From Candidatus Blautia pullistercoris (lineage in GTDB: Bacteria > Bacillota > Clostridia > Lachnospirales > Lachnospiraceae), in assembly GCA_019114545.1 (NCBI GenBank), contig DXFG01000058.1, positions 1 through 32,119 of the forward strand: a stretch of DNA of 32,119 nt. The letters are read 5' to 3'. Positions within the stretch are counted from its first letter, which is position 1, and each line of letters opens with the position of its first letter. The notes below the pieces were generated by a model. It was not told the origin of the DNA. It saw nothing but the letters and a program-made list of their open reading frames with translations, and made no database searches. Both the position numbers and the translations under genes were made by a program. Positions 26,521-32,119 of the stretch are shown here, piece by piece.

Positions 26521-26740
26521 AAAGGGCGACAAAGCCGCGGTACCACCTTTATTTATCACTCAAAGGTCCTGTAACGGGGACAAACCGGGAAAACCTACCA
26601 AATCTCACCCTTACAGGCAATCTCCTTCAGCCTTCCGGTTCAAAAGCTACCTTCCGCCCTTTTTCCTTAAACAATCTTTCAGCCGATGAATTGTTCTCTC
26701 TGCAAGTTCCCAGAGCGTACTCCTCTTTCTCATTACCTTT
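26521..26740 (-). promoter_or_regulatory. T-box leader, tRNA-Val responsive
   Basis: The minus strand has the T-box sequence AAAGGTGGTACCGCGG (26535-26550). It pairs either with the preceding CCTTT to form the antiterminator or with CCCTTT (26521-26526) in a terminator-like hairpin. Stem III is CCTGTAA...TTACAGG. Stem I carries GGAGTACGC and AGAGAG elements, and the specifier is probably GTA (26648-26650), followed by GCTTTTGAAC. GTA codes Val, in agreement with the downstream gene. T-box RNAs sense uncharged tRNA. The run of U after the terminator stem is weak. Confidence 0.88.
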
Positions 26741-26753
26741 TTCTTTCGATGCC

Positions 26754-26789
26754 ATGGATTTCTTTGCACTGCGTACTCCCGAAATCCAT
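26754..26789 (-). other. 9-bp hairpin at the 5' end of the valS leader
   Basis: ATGGATTTC (26754-26762) and GAAATCCAT (26781-26789) form a perfect 9-bp stem near the start of the transcript. Its loop region repeats the 9-mer GGAGTACGC that also occurs in stem I of the T-box. It is not a usual T-box part. Confidence 0.5.
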
Positions 26790-26808
26790 ACATCTTCTCA
26801 TTTTTCTT

Positions 26809-26837
26809 ATCATAGTCATATTGAAAAGCTTTGTCAA
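26809..26837 (-). promoter_or_regulatory. valS promoter
   Basis: The minus strand reads TTGACA (26832-26837), 17 bp, TATGAT (26809-26814). This is a strong sigma-A promoter and places the transcript start near 26802, about 355 nt before valS. Confidence 0.85.
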
Positions 26838-26898
26838 GATAGGAAATTGTGAATTTTTTCGTAAATTTAACAGAAAAGAAAGAAAAGATTTTCAAAAG

Positions 26899-26929
26899 GA
26901 AGCTGACATATGTTTCATGGGGCAGCTTC
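26899..26929. promoter_or_regulatory. Inverted repeat upstream of the EEP gene
   Basis: GAAGCTG (26899-26905) and CAGCTTC (26923-26929) flank a 17-nt spacer. A TATAAA (-10, 26939-26944) follows 9 nt later, and the only -35 candidate (TTCATG, 26914-26919, 19-bp spacing) lies between the arms. An operator over the promoter of the next gene is plausible, but a simple hairpin is as likely. Confidence 0.4.
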
Positions 26930-26994
26930 TTATGTTACTATAAAATCTGTAAACAACAGACTGAAATGTATTTAACAGCAGGAGGACCACAGCA

Positions 26995-28047
26995 TTGAAA
27001 GATCATTTATTCAAAAGCATATTAAAGACAGGAACCCTCTTGGGCGGGCTGGCTCTGGGTGCTGTTTCCTGGTACACGCTCCGGGAATACCGTCCCCAAA
27101 AAGTGACTCCTCTGCCTGCCCCGAAAGACGGACAGACACTTTCTCTGAAGGATCCCTTCCGGCTCCTTACCTGGAATATCGGCTTCGCCGGTTTTGACAA
27201 GACCATGGATTTCTTCATGGACGGAGGAAAAATGGTCCGCCCCAGAAACCGGGAACAAGTTGTAAAAAACATGAAGGGCATTAAAAAAATCCTGGACACC
27301 CAGAAGGCAGAGGTATATTTTCTCCAGGAAGTGGACCTGGACTCTTCCCGCTCCTACCGGATAGATCAACACCGCTATTTTGAAAAATCCCTGGGAATCC
27401 CGGGTATCTTTGCCTGGAACTATAAATGCGACTTTATCCCCTACCCTTTCCCTCCCCTGGGGAAAATGAGCAGCGGCCTTGGCACATTTACCGGTCTGAA
27501 GATCCGTTCAGCCCGGCGGCTGTCCCTTCCCGAATCTTTCTCCTGGCCGGTGAAGACCTGTAATCTGAAACGGTGTATTCTGGAAACCAGGATTCCCATA
27601 AGAGGCAGTTCCAGGGAACTGGTCCTTTTTAACTTTCACCTGGAAGCCTATGACAAAGGAGAAGGAAAACTGGCCCAGAGCCGCCTGCTGGCCAAAATCC
27701 TTTCCCTGGAATATGAAAAAGGCAATTATGTCATCGCCGGAGGAGATTTCAATCAAATCATAAAAGGAGAGGAAAAATATCCTCTCCACAAAAGCAAGAA
27801 CTGGACCCCCGGTCTGCTTGAGAAGGAATTTCTCCCTCCTCATTTTTCCATAGCTGCCGATGATACCTTTCCTACCTGCCGGCTTCTGGACCAGCCTTAT
27901 GACGGCTCTGCTGAAAAAGGCCGGGTATATGTACTGGACGGTTTTCTGGTGTCAGACAACCTGAAAGTCTCCAAGGTTTCCGTAGTGAATACTGATTTTG
28001 CCTATACAGATCATCAGCCTGTAATGCTGGAAGTACGCTTTCTGTAG
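26995..28047 (+). CDS. Membrane-anchored endonuclease/exonuclease/phosphatase-family protein
   Basis: The protein of 350 residues has an N-terminal membrane anchor or signal (about 9-28) and an EEP (DNase I-like) domain. Active-site motifs are complete: LLTWNIGF (Asn), YFLQEVDLD (Glu), VLFNFHLEA, GGDFNQI (Asp, Asn) and TDHQPVML (Asp-His). Such enzymes cleave phosphodiesters, in nucleic acids or phospho-lipids; the substrate cannot be told. The start is TTG at 26995 with AGGAGG 9 nt before it. It converges with the MATE gene, with three bases between the stops and no terminator. Confidence 0.87.
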   Translation: MKDHLFKSILKTGTLLGGLALGAVSWYTLREYRPQKVTPLPAPKDGQTLSLKDPFRLLTWNIGFAGFDKTMDFFMDGGKMVRPRNREQVVKNMKGIKKILDTQKAEVYFLQEVDLDSSRSYRIDQHRYFEKSLGIPGIFAWNYKCDFIPYPFPPLGKMSSGLGTFTGLKIRSARRLSLPESFSWPVKTCNLKRCILETRIPIRGSSRELVLFNFHLEAYDKGEGKLAQSRLLAKILSLEYEKGNYVIAGGDFNQIIKGEEKYPLHKSKNWTPGLLEKEFLPPHFSIAADDTFPTCRLLDQPYDGSAEKGRVYVLDGFLVSDNLKVSKVSVVNTDFAYTDHQPVMLEVRFL

Positions 28048-28050
28048 CAT

Positions 28051-29469
28051 TTAAGTTCTTGCGGCATCGGTCTTTTTGTATCCTACTGTGCTGGTCTGCT
28101 GGCGGAATAAAAGGAGCAGCCCCCTTACGCAAAGCTCCATGCACATGGCCAGCCATACGCCATGAAGTCCCCAACTTCCCACCAGCAGCAGGGACAGGGT
28201 CAGACGTACGCCCCAGATACTGATCAAATTTAAAATACTGGGAACCAGAGTATCTCCAGCTCCCCGGAGTGCTCCGGAAGCCACGATAGACACACCATAG
28301 AGAGGCTCCGCAAAAAGCTGGATCCTGAGTACTTCTGCCGCCAGCTGCCGCACCTGCAGGTCCGGGGTCATCAGCTGGAAAACCCAGGGACAGATAAAAA
28401 ACATCACTGCGCCGGTGACCGCCATGATCCCGCCTCCAAGAAGGACCGAAAGATTGGAAAAGCTTTTTGCGATCTTTTCTTTTCCCGCCCCCAGGCTCTG
28501 ACCTACCAGAGCTGTAGCCGCTTCCGCAATTCCATAGCCTGGCATATAGCAGAAACTTTCTGCAGTGACTGCAAAGGAGTTTGCCGCAATGGCTGCGGTA
28601 CCCAGAGGGGCAATGATCCTGGTAGTAGCAATCATAGCGCCGCACACCGCCACATGTTCAAAAGCCAGAGGAGCGCCTATATGCAGGGCATTTACCAAAA
28701 TCCGCCTATCTATCCTTCCTGTCTTCTCTCCTCTGAACCGGAATACAGGAGAACGGAAGCAGACAGACCAGAGCATCAGGATACAGACCACCAGCTCCGC
28801 CAGAGCTGTTCCTATAGCGGCTCCCAGCACGCCGTAATGCCGGATAAATATCATGTTGAAAAAAATATCCAGAAGACACATACTGGCATTTAAAATACTT
28901 GGCGTACGCATATTTCCGCTGCACTGAAGCATAGAGCCTGCCAGACGGTTAAGCTGCACTGCCGGAAGAGAGCAGGCATAGACAAAGAAATATCCGGAGG
29001 CATCCTTCCAAAGCTCTTCCCCTGCGCCCAGCCAAATGGGCAGATGTCCGCTGAGAGCAATTCCCAGTATCATAAGAAGCAGAGAAAAACAGAGGGCAGC
29101 GCACAATCCGTGTTTCAGAATCTTTCTTGCATAGGCTTCCTTCCCTCCTCCAATCTGATGAGCAGCCTGTACGGAAAAACCTGCAGCCACCCCGCTGCAC
29201 AACCCTCCAAGAAGCCAGGTGCTGGTGGATACTACTCCGATAGAGGCTGAAGCCTGGGGGCCCAGATTCCCCACCATTGCCTGATCAATATACTGCATTA
29301 GAATCGATGTTATCTGTGCCATAATGGCAGGAACGCTCATCTGCCATACAATCGCCAGCTTCTCCCGCCTTGTGATCTCGCCCTCTCGCCGAAAAAAAGC
29401 GGTCAGCCGTTCTTCAGGCCTTATTTTTTTCTTATTTTTATCCATTCTTTTTACATCTCTCTTTTTCAT
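28051..29469 (-). CDS. MATE-family efflux transporter
   Basis: The protein of about 472 residues has 12 predicted membrane segments in two halves. The pattern LAIVWQMSVPAIMAQITSIL followed by YIDQAMVGNLGPQASASIGV is typical of MATE exporters, which expel cationic compounds with Na+ or H+. The N terminus is long and very basic. The start may be ATG 29469 or 29445; neither has a strong Shine-Dalgarno. It is the first gene downstream of the cobalamin riboswitch on the same strand, about 550 nt away with two terminators in between. The substrate is unknown. Confidence 0.9.
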   Translation of the reverse strand: MKKRDVKRMDKNKKKIRPEERLTAFFRREGEITRREKLAIVWQMSVPAIMAQITSILMQYIDQAMVGNLGPQASASIGVVSTSTWLLGGLCSGVAAGFSVQAAHQIGGGKEAYARKILKHGLCAALCFSLLLMILGIALSGHLPIWLGAGEELWKDASGYFFVYACSLPAVQLNRLAGSMLQCSGNMRTPSILNASMCLLDIFFNMIFIRHYGVLGAAIGTALAELVVCILMLWSVCFRSPVFRFRGEKTGRIDRRILVNALHIGAPLAFEHVAVCGAMIATTRIIAPLGTAAIAANSFAVTAESFCYMPGYGIAEAATALVGQSLGAGKEKIAKSFSNLSVLLGGGIMAVTGAVMFFICPWVFQLMTPDLQVRQLAAEVLRIQLFAEPLYGVSIVASGALRGAGDTLVPSILNLISIWGVRLTLSLLLVGSWGLHGVWLAMCMELCVRGLLLLFRQQTSTVGYKKTDAART

Positions 29470-29544
29470 AAGTTCAAATTTGCATGCGCCTGATATTGGT
29501 CAACGCTCTGCTTTCTGATCAGATAAGAAAGAGTCCTTCCCTAT

Positions 29545-29699
29545 CCGCTGCGATACTGCGGACAGTTAAGGCAAAGCCTGTCGCTGTCCGTTGCCCGGCA
29601 AATGGTGCTGCGTGCCAGTGGCATGGGTTTAGCACGGACCGCAGCGGAGCAGAGACCTGCTCGTGCAAGCACAGCGGTCGCCCGACCGGCGTATTGTGC
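29545..29699 (-). other. Array of GC-rich hairpins, possible structured RNA
   Basis: Within 155 nt at least six inverted repeats occur. They are CCGC/GCGG (29545-29561), GGACAG/CTGTCC enclosing AGGC/GCCT (29560-29589), TTGCC/GGCAA (29591-29601), GTGCT/AGCAC enclosing TGCC/GGCA (29605-29635), GAGCAG/CTGCTC (29647-29662) and GCACA/TGTGC enclosing CGGTC/GACCG (29669-29699). GCACG (29632-29636) can also pair with the later CGTGC to make a three-way junction. GC content is above that of the neighbours. Open frames on both strands lack start sites and look like chance. Its function is unknown. Confidence 0.6.
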
Positions 29700-29726
29700 A
29701 AAAAGAAGAGGCCTGTTACAGCCTCT
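29700..29726 (-). terminator. Second terminator downstream of the cobalamin riboswitch
   Basis: On the minus strand AGAGGC (loop of 8) GCCTCT is followed by TCTTTTT. It would end any transcript that reads through the riboswitch terminator, leaving an RNA of about 510 nt from the 30211 start. Confidence 0.75.
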
Positions 29727-29929
29727 CCCTTGGATAATATGAAGTTTTCGACGGTCCTCCCGGCTTCTGTCACGACACCTTGGTCCTGCGGAGGATGTGT
29801 ATGTTCCGTTGGTTGCGGGACAACGGAAAAATTATACAGGGCCATAAAAAGAATCCGGGAAAAACCATCTGCCATTTAATCATGCATAATTCTATAAATT
29901 CAGGCGTTTACCTTTCGGCTTTATTCCAT
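29727..29929 (-). other. Gene-less stretch between the two terminators
   Basis: I see no convincing gene. There is an 8-bp hairpin (TTCCGTTG at 29804-29811, CAACGGAA at 29821-29828) and a TCCTCC/GGAGGA pair (about 29754-29796). A TATAAT without a fitting -35 is near 29830. The segment AAGCCGGGAGGACCGTC on the minus strand resembles a cobalamin (B12) box, but the central GGTGAAAATCC core of that riboswitch is missing. A degenerate aptamer or a non-coding RNA is possible. Confidence 0.4.
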
Positions 29930-29958
29930 AAAAAATCCGCCTTCTCATGAAAAGCGGA
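29930..29958 (-). terminator. Expression-platform terminator of the cobalamin riboswitch
   Basis: On the minus strand TCCGC...GCGGA with an inner CTTTTC/GAAG extension forms a stem of about eight pairs, followed by TTTTTT. It lies 65 nt after the aptamer, preceded by a second hairpin AGTTCC/GGAACT (about 29965-29981). Such a hairpin stops transcription when the aptamer is bound to its ligand. Confidence 0.85.
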
Positions 29959-30022
29959 AACATACAGTTCCTTCGGGAACTATGGGGATTTCAAACTTTG
30001 CACGGAAGTTTTCACCTTACTG

Positions 30023-30195
30023 CTATCAAGCAGGTTTCCTGACTTATGGTTCTCTGCTCTGCCTCTCCTTCTCATACTTGCGTACAATGGATTTCTCTGG
30101 CTTCGCTCCCCAAATACAGTGACCGGATCGCTCAGGATTCTCACCTGATTCCCTTTTCATCAATGTTGTGCGGTCAACATCGATGCACTTAATAG
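30023..30195 (-). promoter_or_regulatory. Cobalamin riboswitch aptamer
   Basis: The 173-nt element has the parts of the B12 riboswitch. P1 is CTATTAAG (30188-30195) with CTTGATAG (30023-30030). P2 is CATCGATGTT/AACATTGATG. Then come the junction AAAAGGGAA, the core TCAGGTGAGAATCCTGA, the CGGTCACTGT strand and the B12 box AAGTCAGGAAACCTGC. It is followed by a terminator and so acts as an off switch in the presence of cobalamin. No cobalamin uptake or synthesis gene follows; the next gene on this strand is a MATE exporter. Confidence 0.93.
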
Positions 30196-30217
30196 GTTTA
30201 TGGAATTATACATCTGT

Positions 30218-30246
30218 ATAATACCACCTGCCGTAACATGCGTCAA
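30218..30246 (-). promoter_or_regulatory. Promoter of the cobalamin riboswitch transcript
   Basis: The minus strand reads TTGACG (30241-30246), 17 bp, TATTAT (30218-30223). The -35 overlaps the stop codon of the upstream spore-protein gene. Transcription would start near 30211, just before P1. Confidence 0.8.
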
Positions 30247-30458
30247 GAAATTTCCGGATTTTCTTCTTTCTTTTTTTCTTCTCTTCTTCTTTTAGTCATC
30301 AAGCCTCCAATCCTGCCGGTTTCTTTGGCAGAGAGACTTTTCCACCCGTCTTCCAGAACTTTGTCCAGGACTCCCAGTTCTTCGGCAATCTCATATTTGA
30401 GCTGTTCTTCCTGCGGAATCTTATTTAAATCAATTTTTTCTTCTTTTTTCTTAGACAT
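30243..30458 (-). CDS. Small acid-soluble spore protein, alpha/beta-type, divergent
   Basis: From MSKKKEEKIDLNKIPQEEQL the product is 71 residues. The alpha/beta SASP pattern is recognisable: KYEIAEELGVLDKVLEDGWK and LSAKETGRIGGLMTKRRR, the second being the conserved DNA-binding helix with G-x-(I/V)-GG. These proteins coat and protect spore DNA. A basic/acidic charged tail follows. I start at ATG 30458; a GTG four codons earlier directly abuts the Shine-Dalgarno AAAGGAG. A sigma-G-like promoter precedes it. Confidence 0.83.
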   Translation of the reverse strand: MSKKKEEKIDLNKIPQEEQLKYEIAEELGVLDKVLEDGWKSLSAKETGRIGGLMTKRRREEKKKEENPEIS

Positions 30459-30483
30459 AAAAAGCCACACTCCTTTTTTCTAG

Positions 30484-30512
30484 AGTATGGCCCTTTTCTT
30501 TTTCTTTATACA
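30484..30512 (-). promoter_or_regulatory. Sigma-G-like promoter of the spore-protein gene
   Basis: The minus strand reads TGTATA (30507-30512), 17 bp, CATACT (30484-30489). Bacillus sigma-G promoters are close to TGAATA and CATACTA. It lies about 25 nt before the start codon of the SASP gene, in agreement with late-forespore expression. Confidence 0.55.
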
Positions 30513-30551
30513 ATTTTTAGCGATATCTGGATTAAAAACTTACGCCTGCAT

Positions 30552-30585
30552 GCGCAATATGGCTGAACCGCTGCCAGCCTTTTTC
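30552..30585 (+). other. Hairpin downstream of the pspC gene
   Basis: GGCTG and CAGCC flank a short loop, with TTTTT on the plus-strand side. On the minus strand, where the pspC gene is read, no T run follows. It would therefore terminate plus-strand (antisense) RNA better than the gene itself. Confidence 0.4.
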
Positions 30586-30771
30586 TTATTTGGGAATGAC
30601 GATCGCCGCAATGATATAGGCGATGATCCCGGAGCCAAAGCTCATACAGGTCACAATGACCCAGGCAAGGCGGATCAGAGTGGGATCTATGTTAAAATAC
30701 TCTCCGATCCCTCCGCAGACTCCCGCCAGCATATAATTTACAGAAGAACGATATAACCTCTTATCTGACAT
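30586..30771 (-). CDS. PspC-domain membrane protein
   Basis: The 61-residue protein is a bare PspC domain: LYRSSVNYMLAGVCGGIGEYFNIDPTLIRL followed by one membrane segment (WVIVTCMSFGSGIIAYIIAAIVI). PspC proteins take part in phage-shock and envelope-stress responses. It is the third gene of an operon with a DUF4097 protein and an integral membrane protein, 15 nt after the former. Confidence 0.93.
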   Translation of the reverse strand: MSDKRLYRSSVNYMLAGVCGGIGEYFNIDPTLIRLAWVIVTCMSFGSGIIAYIIAAIVIPK

Positions 30772-30786
30772 GACACATACCCCTTT

Positions 30787-31677
30787 CTATTGATCCTCAA
30801 AATCTATTCTGATATTTCCTGCATTGTTCTCTATGTCCATGGTCTTATCTGAAGATACTGCTCCAAATGTTCCTTCATGAAAGCCCTCTATGCTCTCTCC
30901 GCCCAGGTCCAGGGCGCCGGTATTTACACTGACATCTGCCGCATAGTCATTCAGTTTTCCGGTATATTTTATCTTCAGCCGTCCGGCTGCACAATTCAAA
31001 GTGGAATCTTCAGCCTCCATCAGTTCCACCTCCAGATTACCTGCTGCCACATCTATATCACAGCTCCCGGCAGCAAGCTTACCTTCTGCCTCCAGGCTTC
31101 CTGCGCTGGAATTCAGATACAGATCCTCAAATCTCTTATCCTGTGGGATCTGGATCAGCAAAGTTTTTTCACTGTCCACTGATGAGTCGCTTCTGGATAT
31201 GGTAAGTTCTTTTGTATCAAGATTCATATCTGCCACATAAAGACTGGAATCCAGCCCCGAAATCCATATTTTTCCATCCGGAGAGGGCTGTATCCGGATT
31301 TCTCCTGCTTCAGCCGTCACGTAAAGACTCTCTACCTTTGAAGCGTCAACGCTGGCTCTCTGGCTGGCGTCGGACCAGTCCATATTGCGGACTCCGGTTT
31401 CATCAGACCAGTCTCTGGTCCAGGATTCTCCTCTTTCCTCCCAGTAATCTTCCCAATCCTCTCCAAACTTTTCCAGATCGTCCAGGCCCGTCAGCCGGTC
31501 CAGCCAGTTCATTCCAAACCAGCGGTTAAAAATATCATTCTTTTCTGCGCTTCGTTCCATCCCGTTCATGAATGCCTGAGGGGAAGCCCCGAAAAGGATT
31601 CCTCCTGCTGTCAGGATCCCTCCTGTGATCAGCATAACAAGAGCTGTGATCAAAGCGATTTTTGTAAACTTTTTCAT
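30787..31677 (-). CDS. DUF4097-family surface protein (LiaG-like)
   Basis: The 296-residue protein has an N-terminal membrane anchor (about 7-30), a Trp/Asp/Glu-rich linker (about 45-105) and a C-terminal right-handed beta domain with repeating short strands (VTAEAGEIRIQPS, LNSSAGSLEAEGKL, DVAAGNLEVELM, NCAAGRLKIKY, NNAGNIRIDF), the DUF4097 putative adhesin type. LiaG and similar proteins occur in envelope-stress operons. Its start overlaps the upstream gene by four bases and GGAGGTG precedes the ATG. Confidence 0.85.
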   Translation of the reverse strand: MKKFTKIALITALVMLITGGILTAGGILFGASPQAFMNGMERSAEKNDIFNRWFGMNWLDRLTGLDDLEKFGEDWEDYWEERGESWTRDWSDETGVRNMDWSDASQRASVDASKVESLYVTAEAGEIRIQPSPDGKIWISGLDSSLYVADMNLDTKELTISRSDSSVDSEKTLLIQIPQDKRFEDLYLNSSAGSLEAEGKLAAGSCDIDVAAGNLEVELMEAEDSTLNCAAGRLKIKYTGKLNDYAADVSVNTGALDLGGESIEGFHEGTFGAVSSDKTMDIENNAGNIRIDFEDQ

Positions 31678-32119
31678 GAATTTTCACCTCCCCGGATACC
31701 TCTGTGCAGGACTCTCTGGATCAGATCCACCGCCCAGCGGAATACTGCGGGAAACGCCCGGAAGACCAGCCAGATAAAAGCCAGAAGCAGCAGGATCCCC
31801 ACTGCTGTCATCATAAGTGACGCTCCCACACAGGCAACTGCCGTAGGGGGAGAAGGCAGCTGGAACACCAGGGTGTGGATCAGAAACATAACGCCGCCTA
31901 CAGTCAGACCGATTCCTCCCGCCAGGAGTCCGAGGATCCCTCCGACGATTCCTATCAGCAGACCCAGTGCCCCCATTCCGAACCAAACACAAATGGGAGG
32001 GCCACTACAGCAAAAATGATCAGCAGGATCCAGCCGGTTCCGCTTCTGGAACGTCTTGGATTCTGTCCATAATTTCTTCCATATCCGGCTCTGCTGTAAG
32101 GGCCGTCATAACTGTGCTG
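31674..32119 (-). pseudogene. Envelope membrane protein, partial, apparent frameshift at a G5 run
   Basis: From the window edge one frame gives QHSYDGPYSRAGYGRNYGQN, an RRSRSGTG linker and the membrane segment WILLIIFAVVALPFVFGSEWG, then stops at 31955. The next frame continues MGALGLLIGIVGGILGLLAG with two or three more membrane segments and ends at 31674. The change is at the GGGGG run (31970-31974); one extra G would give SEWGALGLLIGIVGG without break. The second frame has no Shine-Dalgarno before its ATG (31976). The layout fits the integral proteins, some with DUF1700/HAAS domains, next to DUF4097 and PspC. A sequencing error, a real mutation or slippage are all possible. Confidence 0.6.

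Noticed and set aside
29745-29780. Second cobalamin riboswitch from the B12-box-like AAGCCGGGAGGACCGTC
   Set aside because: The core GGTGAAAATCC strand and the P1 pairing could not be found; only the box and a CCCGCAAC piece fit. Kept as a possible remnant, not called.
29484-29879. Open frames of 118 (minus) and 131 (plus) residues over the hairpin array
   Set aside because: No Shine-Dalgarno, composition unlike the neighbouring proteins, low-complexity and Cys/His/Arg-rich content, and a terminator (29700-29726) lies within. They are explained by the GC-rich palindromes.
31674-31976. The 100-residue frame MGALGLLIG as a separate gene
   Set aside because: There is no ribosome-binding site before the ATG, and the membrane segment continues from the upstream frame; treated as the distal part of one broken gene.
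1-32119. CRISPR arrays, rRNA or tRNA genes, IS elements and prophage genes
   Set aside because: No regular short repeats, no rRNA or tRNA sequence patterns and no transposase, integrase or phage proteins were found on either strand.

Overview
The window looks like a chromosomal segment of a spore-forming, low-to-mid GC Firmicute, most likely a Lachnospiraceae (Blautia/Mediterraneibacter-like; genus not certain). The reasons are the S10 ribosomal operon order, the fused spoIIA-sigF-spoVA sporulation block, a divergent alpha/beta small acid-soluble spore protein, a T-box in front of valS, and murB-rapZ-whiA-crh in one operon. Nearly all genes are on the minus strand. Only a GNAT acetyltransferase (8804-9631) and an exonuclease/endonuclease/phosphatase protein (26995-28047) are on the plus strand. 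No rRNA, tRNA, CRISPR array, phage or transposase gene was seen.

Layout, left to right. (1) 1-5748: S10 ribosomal protein operon, transcribed right to left from a promoter at 5720-5748 through a structured leader into rpsJ-rplC-rplD-rplW-rplB-rpsS-rplV-rpsC-rplP-rpmC-rpsQ-rplN (rplN is cut by the window edge). A 229-nt spacer with two imperfect direct repeats separates rplW and rplB. (2) 5797-9710: a signal-peptidase-like membrane protein that seems to lack the catalytic Ser, an M18 aminopeptidase, and a divergently transcribed acetyltransferase. (3) 9751-13604: tcdA-murB-rapZ-whiA-crh, a cell-wall and carbon-regulation cluster with overlapping stop/start codons. The Crh-like protein has Glu at the position of the HPr catalytic His. 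(4) 13755-18316: the forespore operon spoIIAA-spoIIAB-sigF-spoVAA-AB-AC-AD-AE, with an internal sigma-G/F-type promoter before spoVAA. (5) 18450-21603: folC, an unlisted 49-residue protein and a zinc-ribbon/TPR membrane protein, with a long palindrome over the folC promoter. (6) 21635-26837: valS under a T-box leader, followed by an LTA-synthase-type membrane sulfatase-fold enzyme. (7) 26995-29469: the EEP-family protein, convergent with a MATE exporter. (8) 29470-30246: about 770 nt without a convincing gene. It holds a promoter, a full cobalamin riboswitch with its own terminator, a second terminator and a dense array of GC-rich hairpins, all upstream of the MATE gene. (9) 30243-32119: a small acid-soluble spore protein with a sigma-G-like promoter, then a PspC/DUF4097/membrane-protein envelope operon whose first gene appears frameshifted at a G5 run.

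The most unusual part is the cobalamin riboswitch region. No B12 synthesis or uptake gene follows it; instead there is hairpin-rich, apparently non-coding sequence and then a MATE exporter. Either the exporter is B12-regulated through a long leader, or the switch controls a non-coding transcript.
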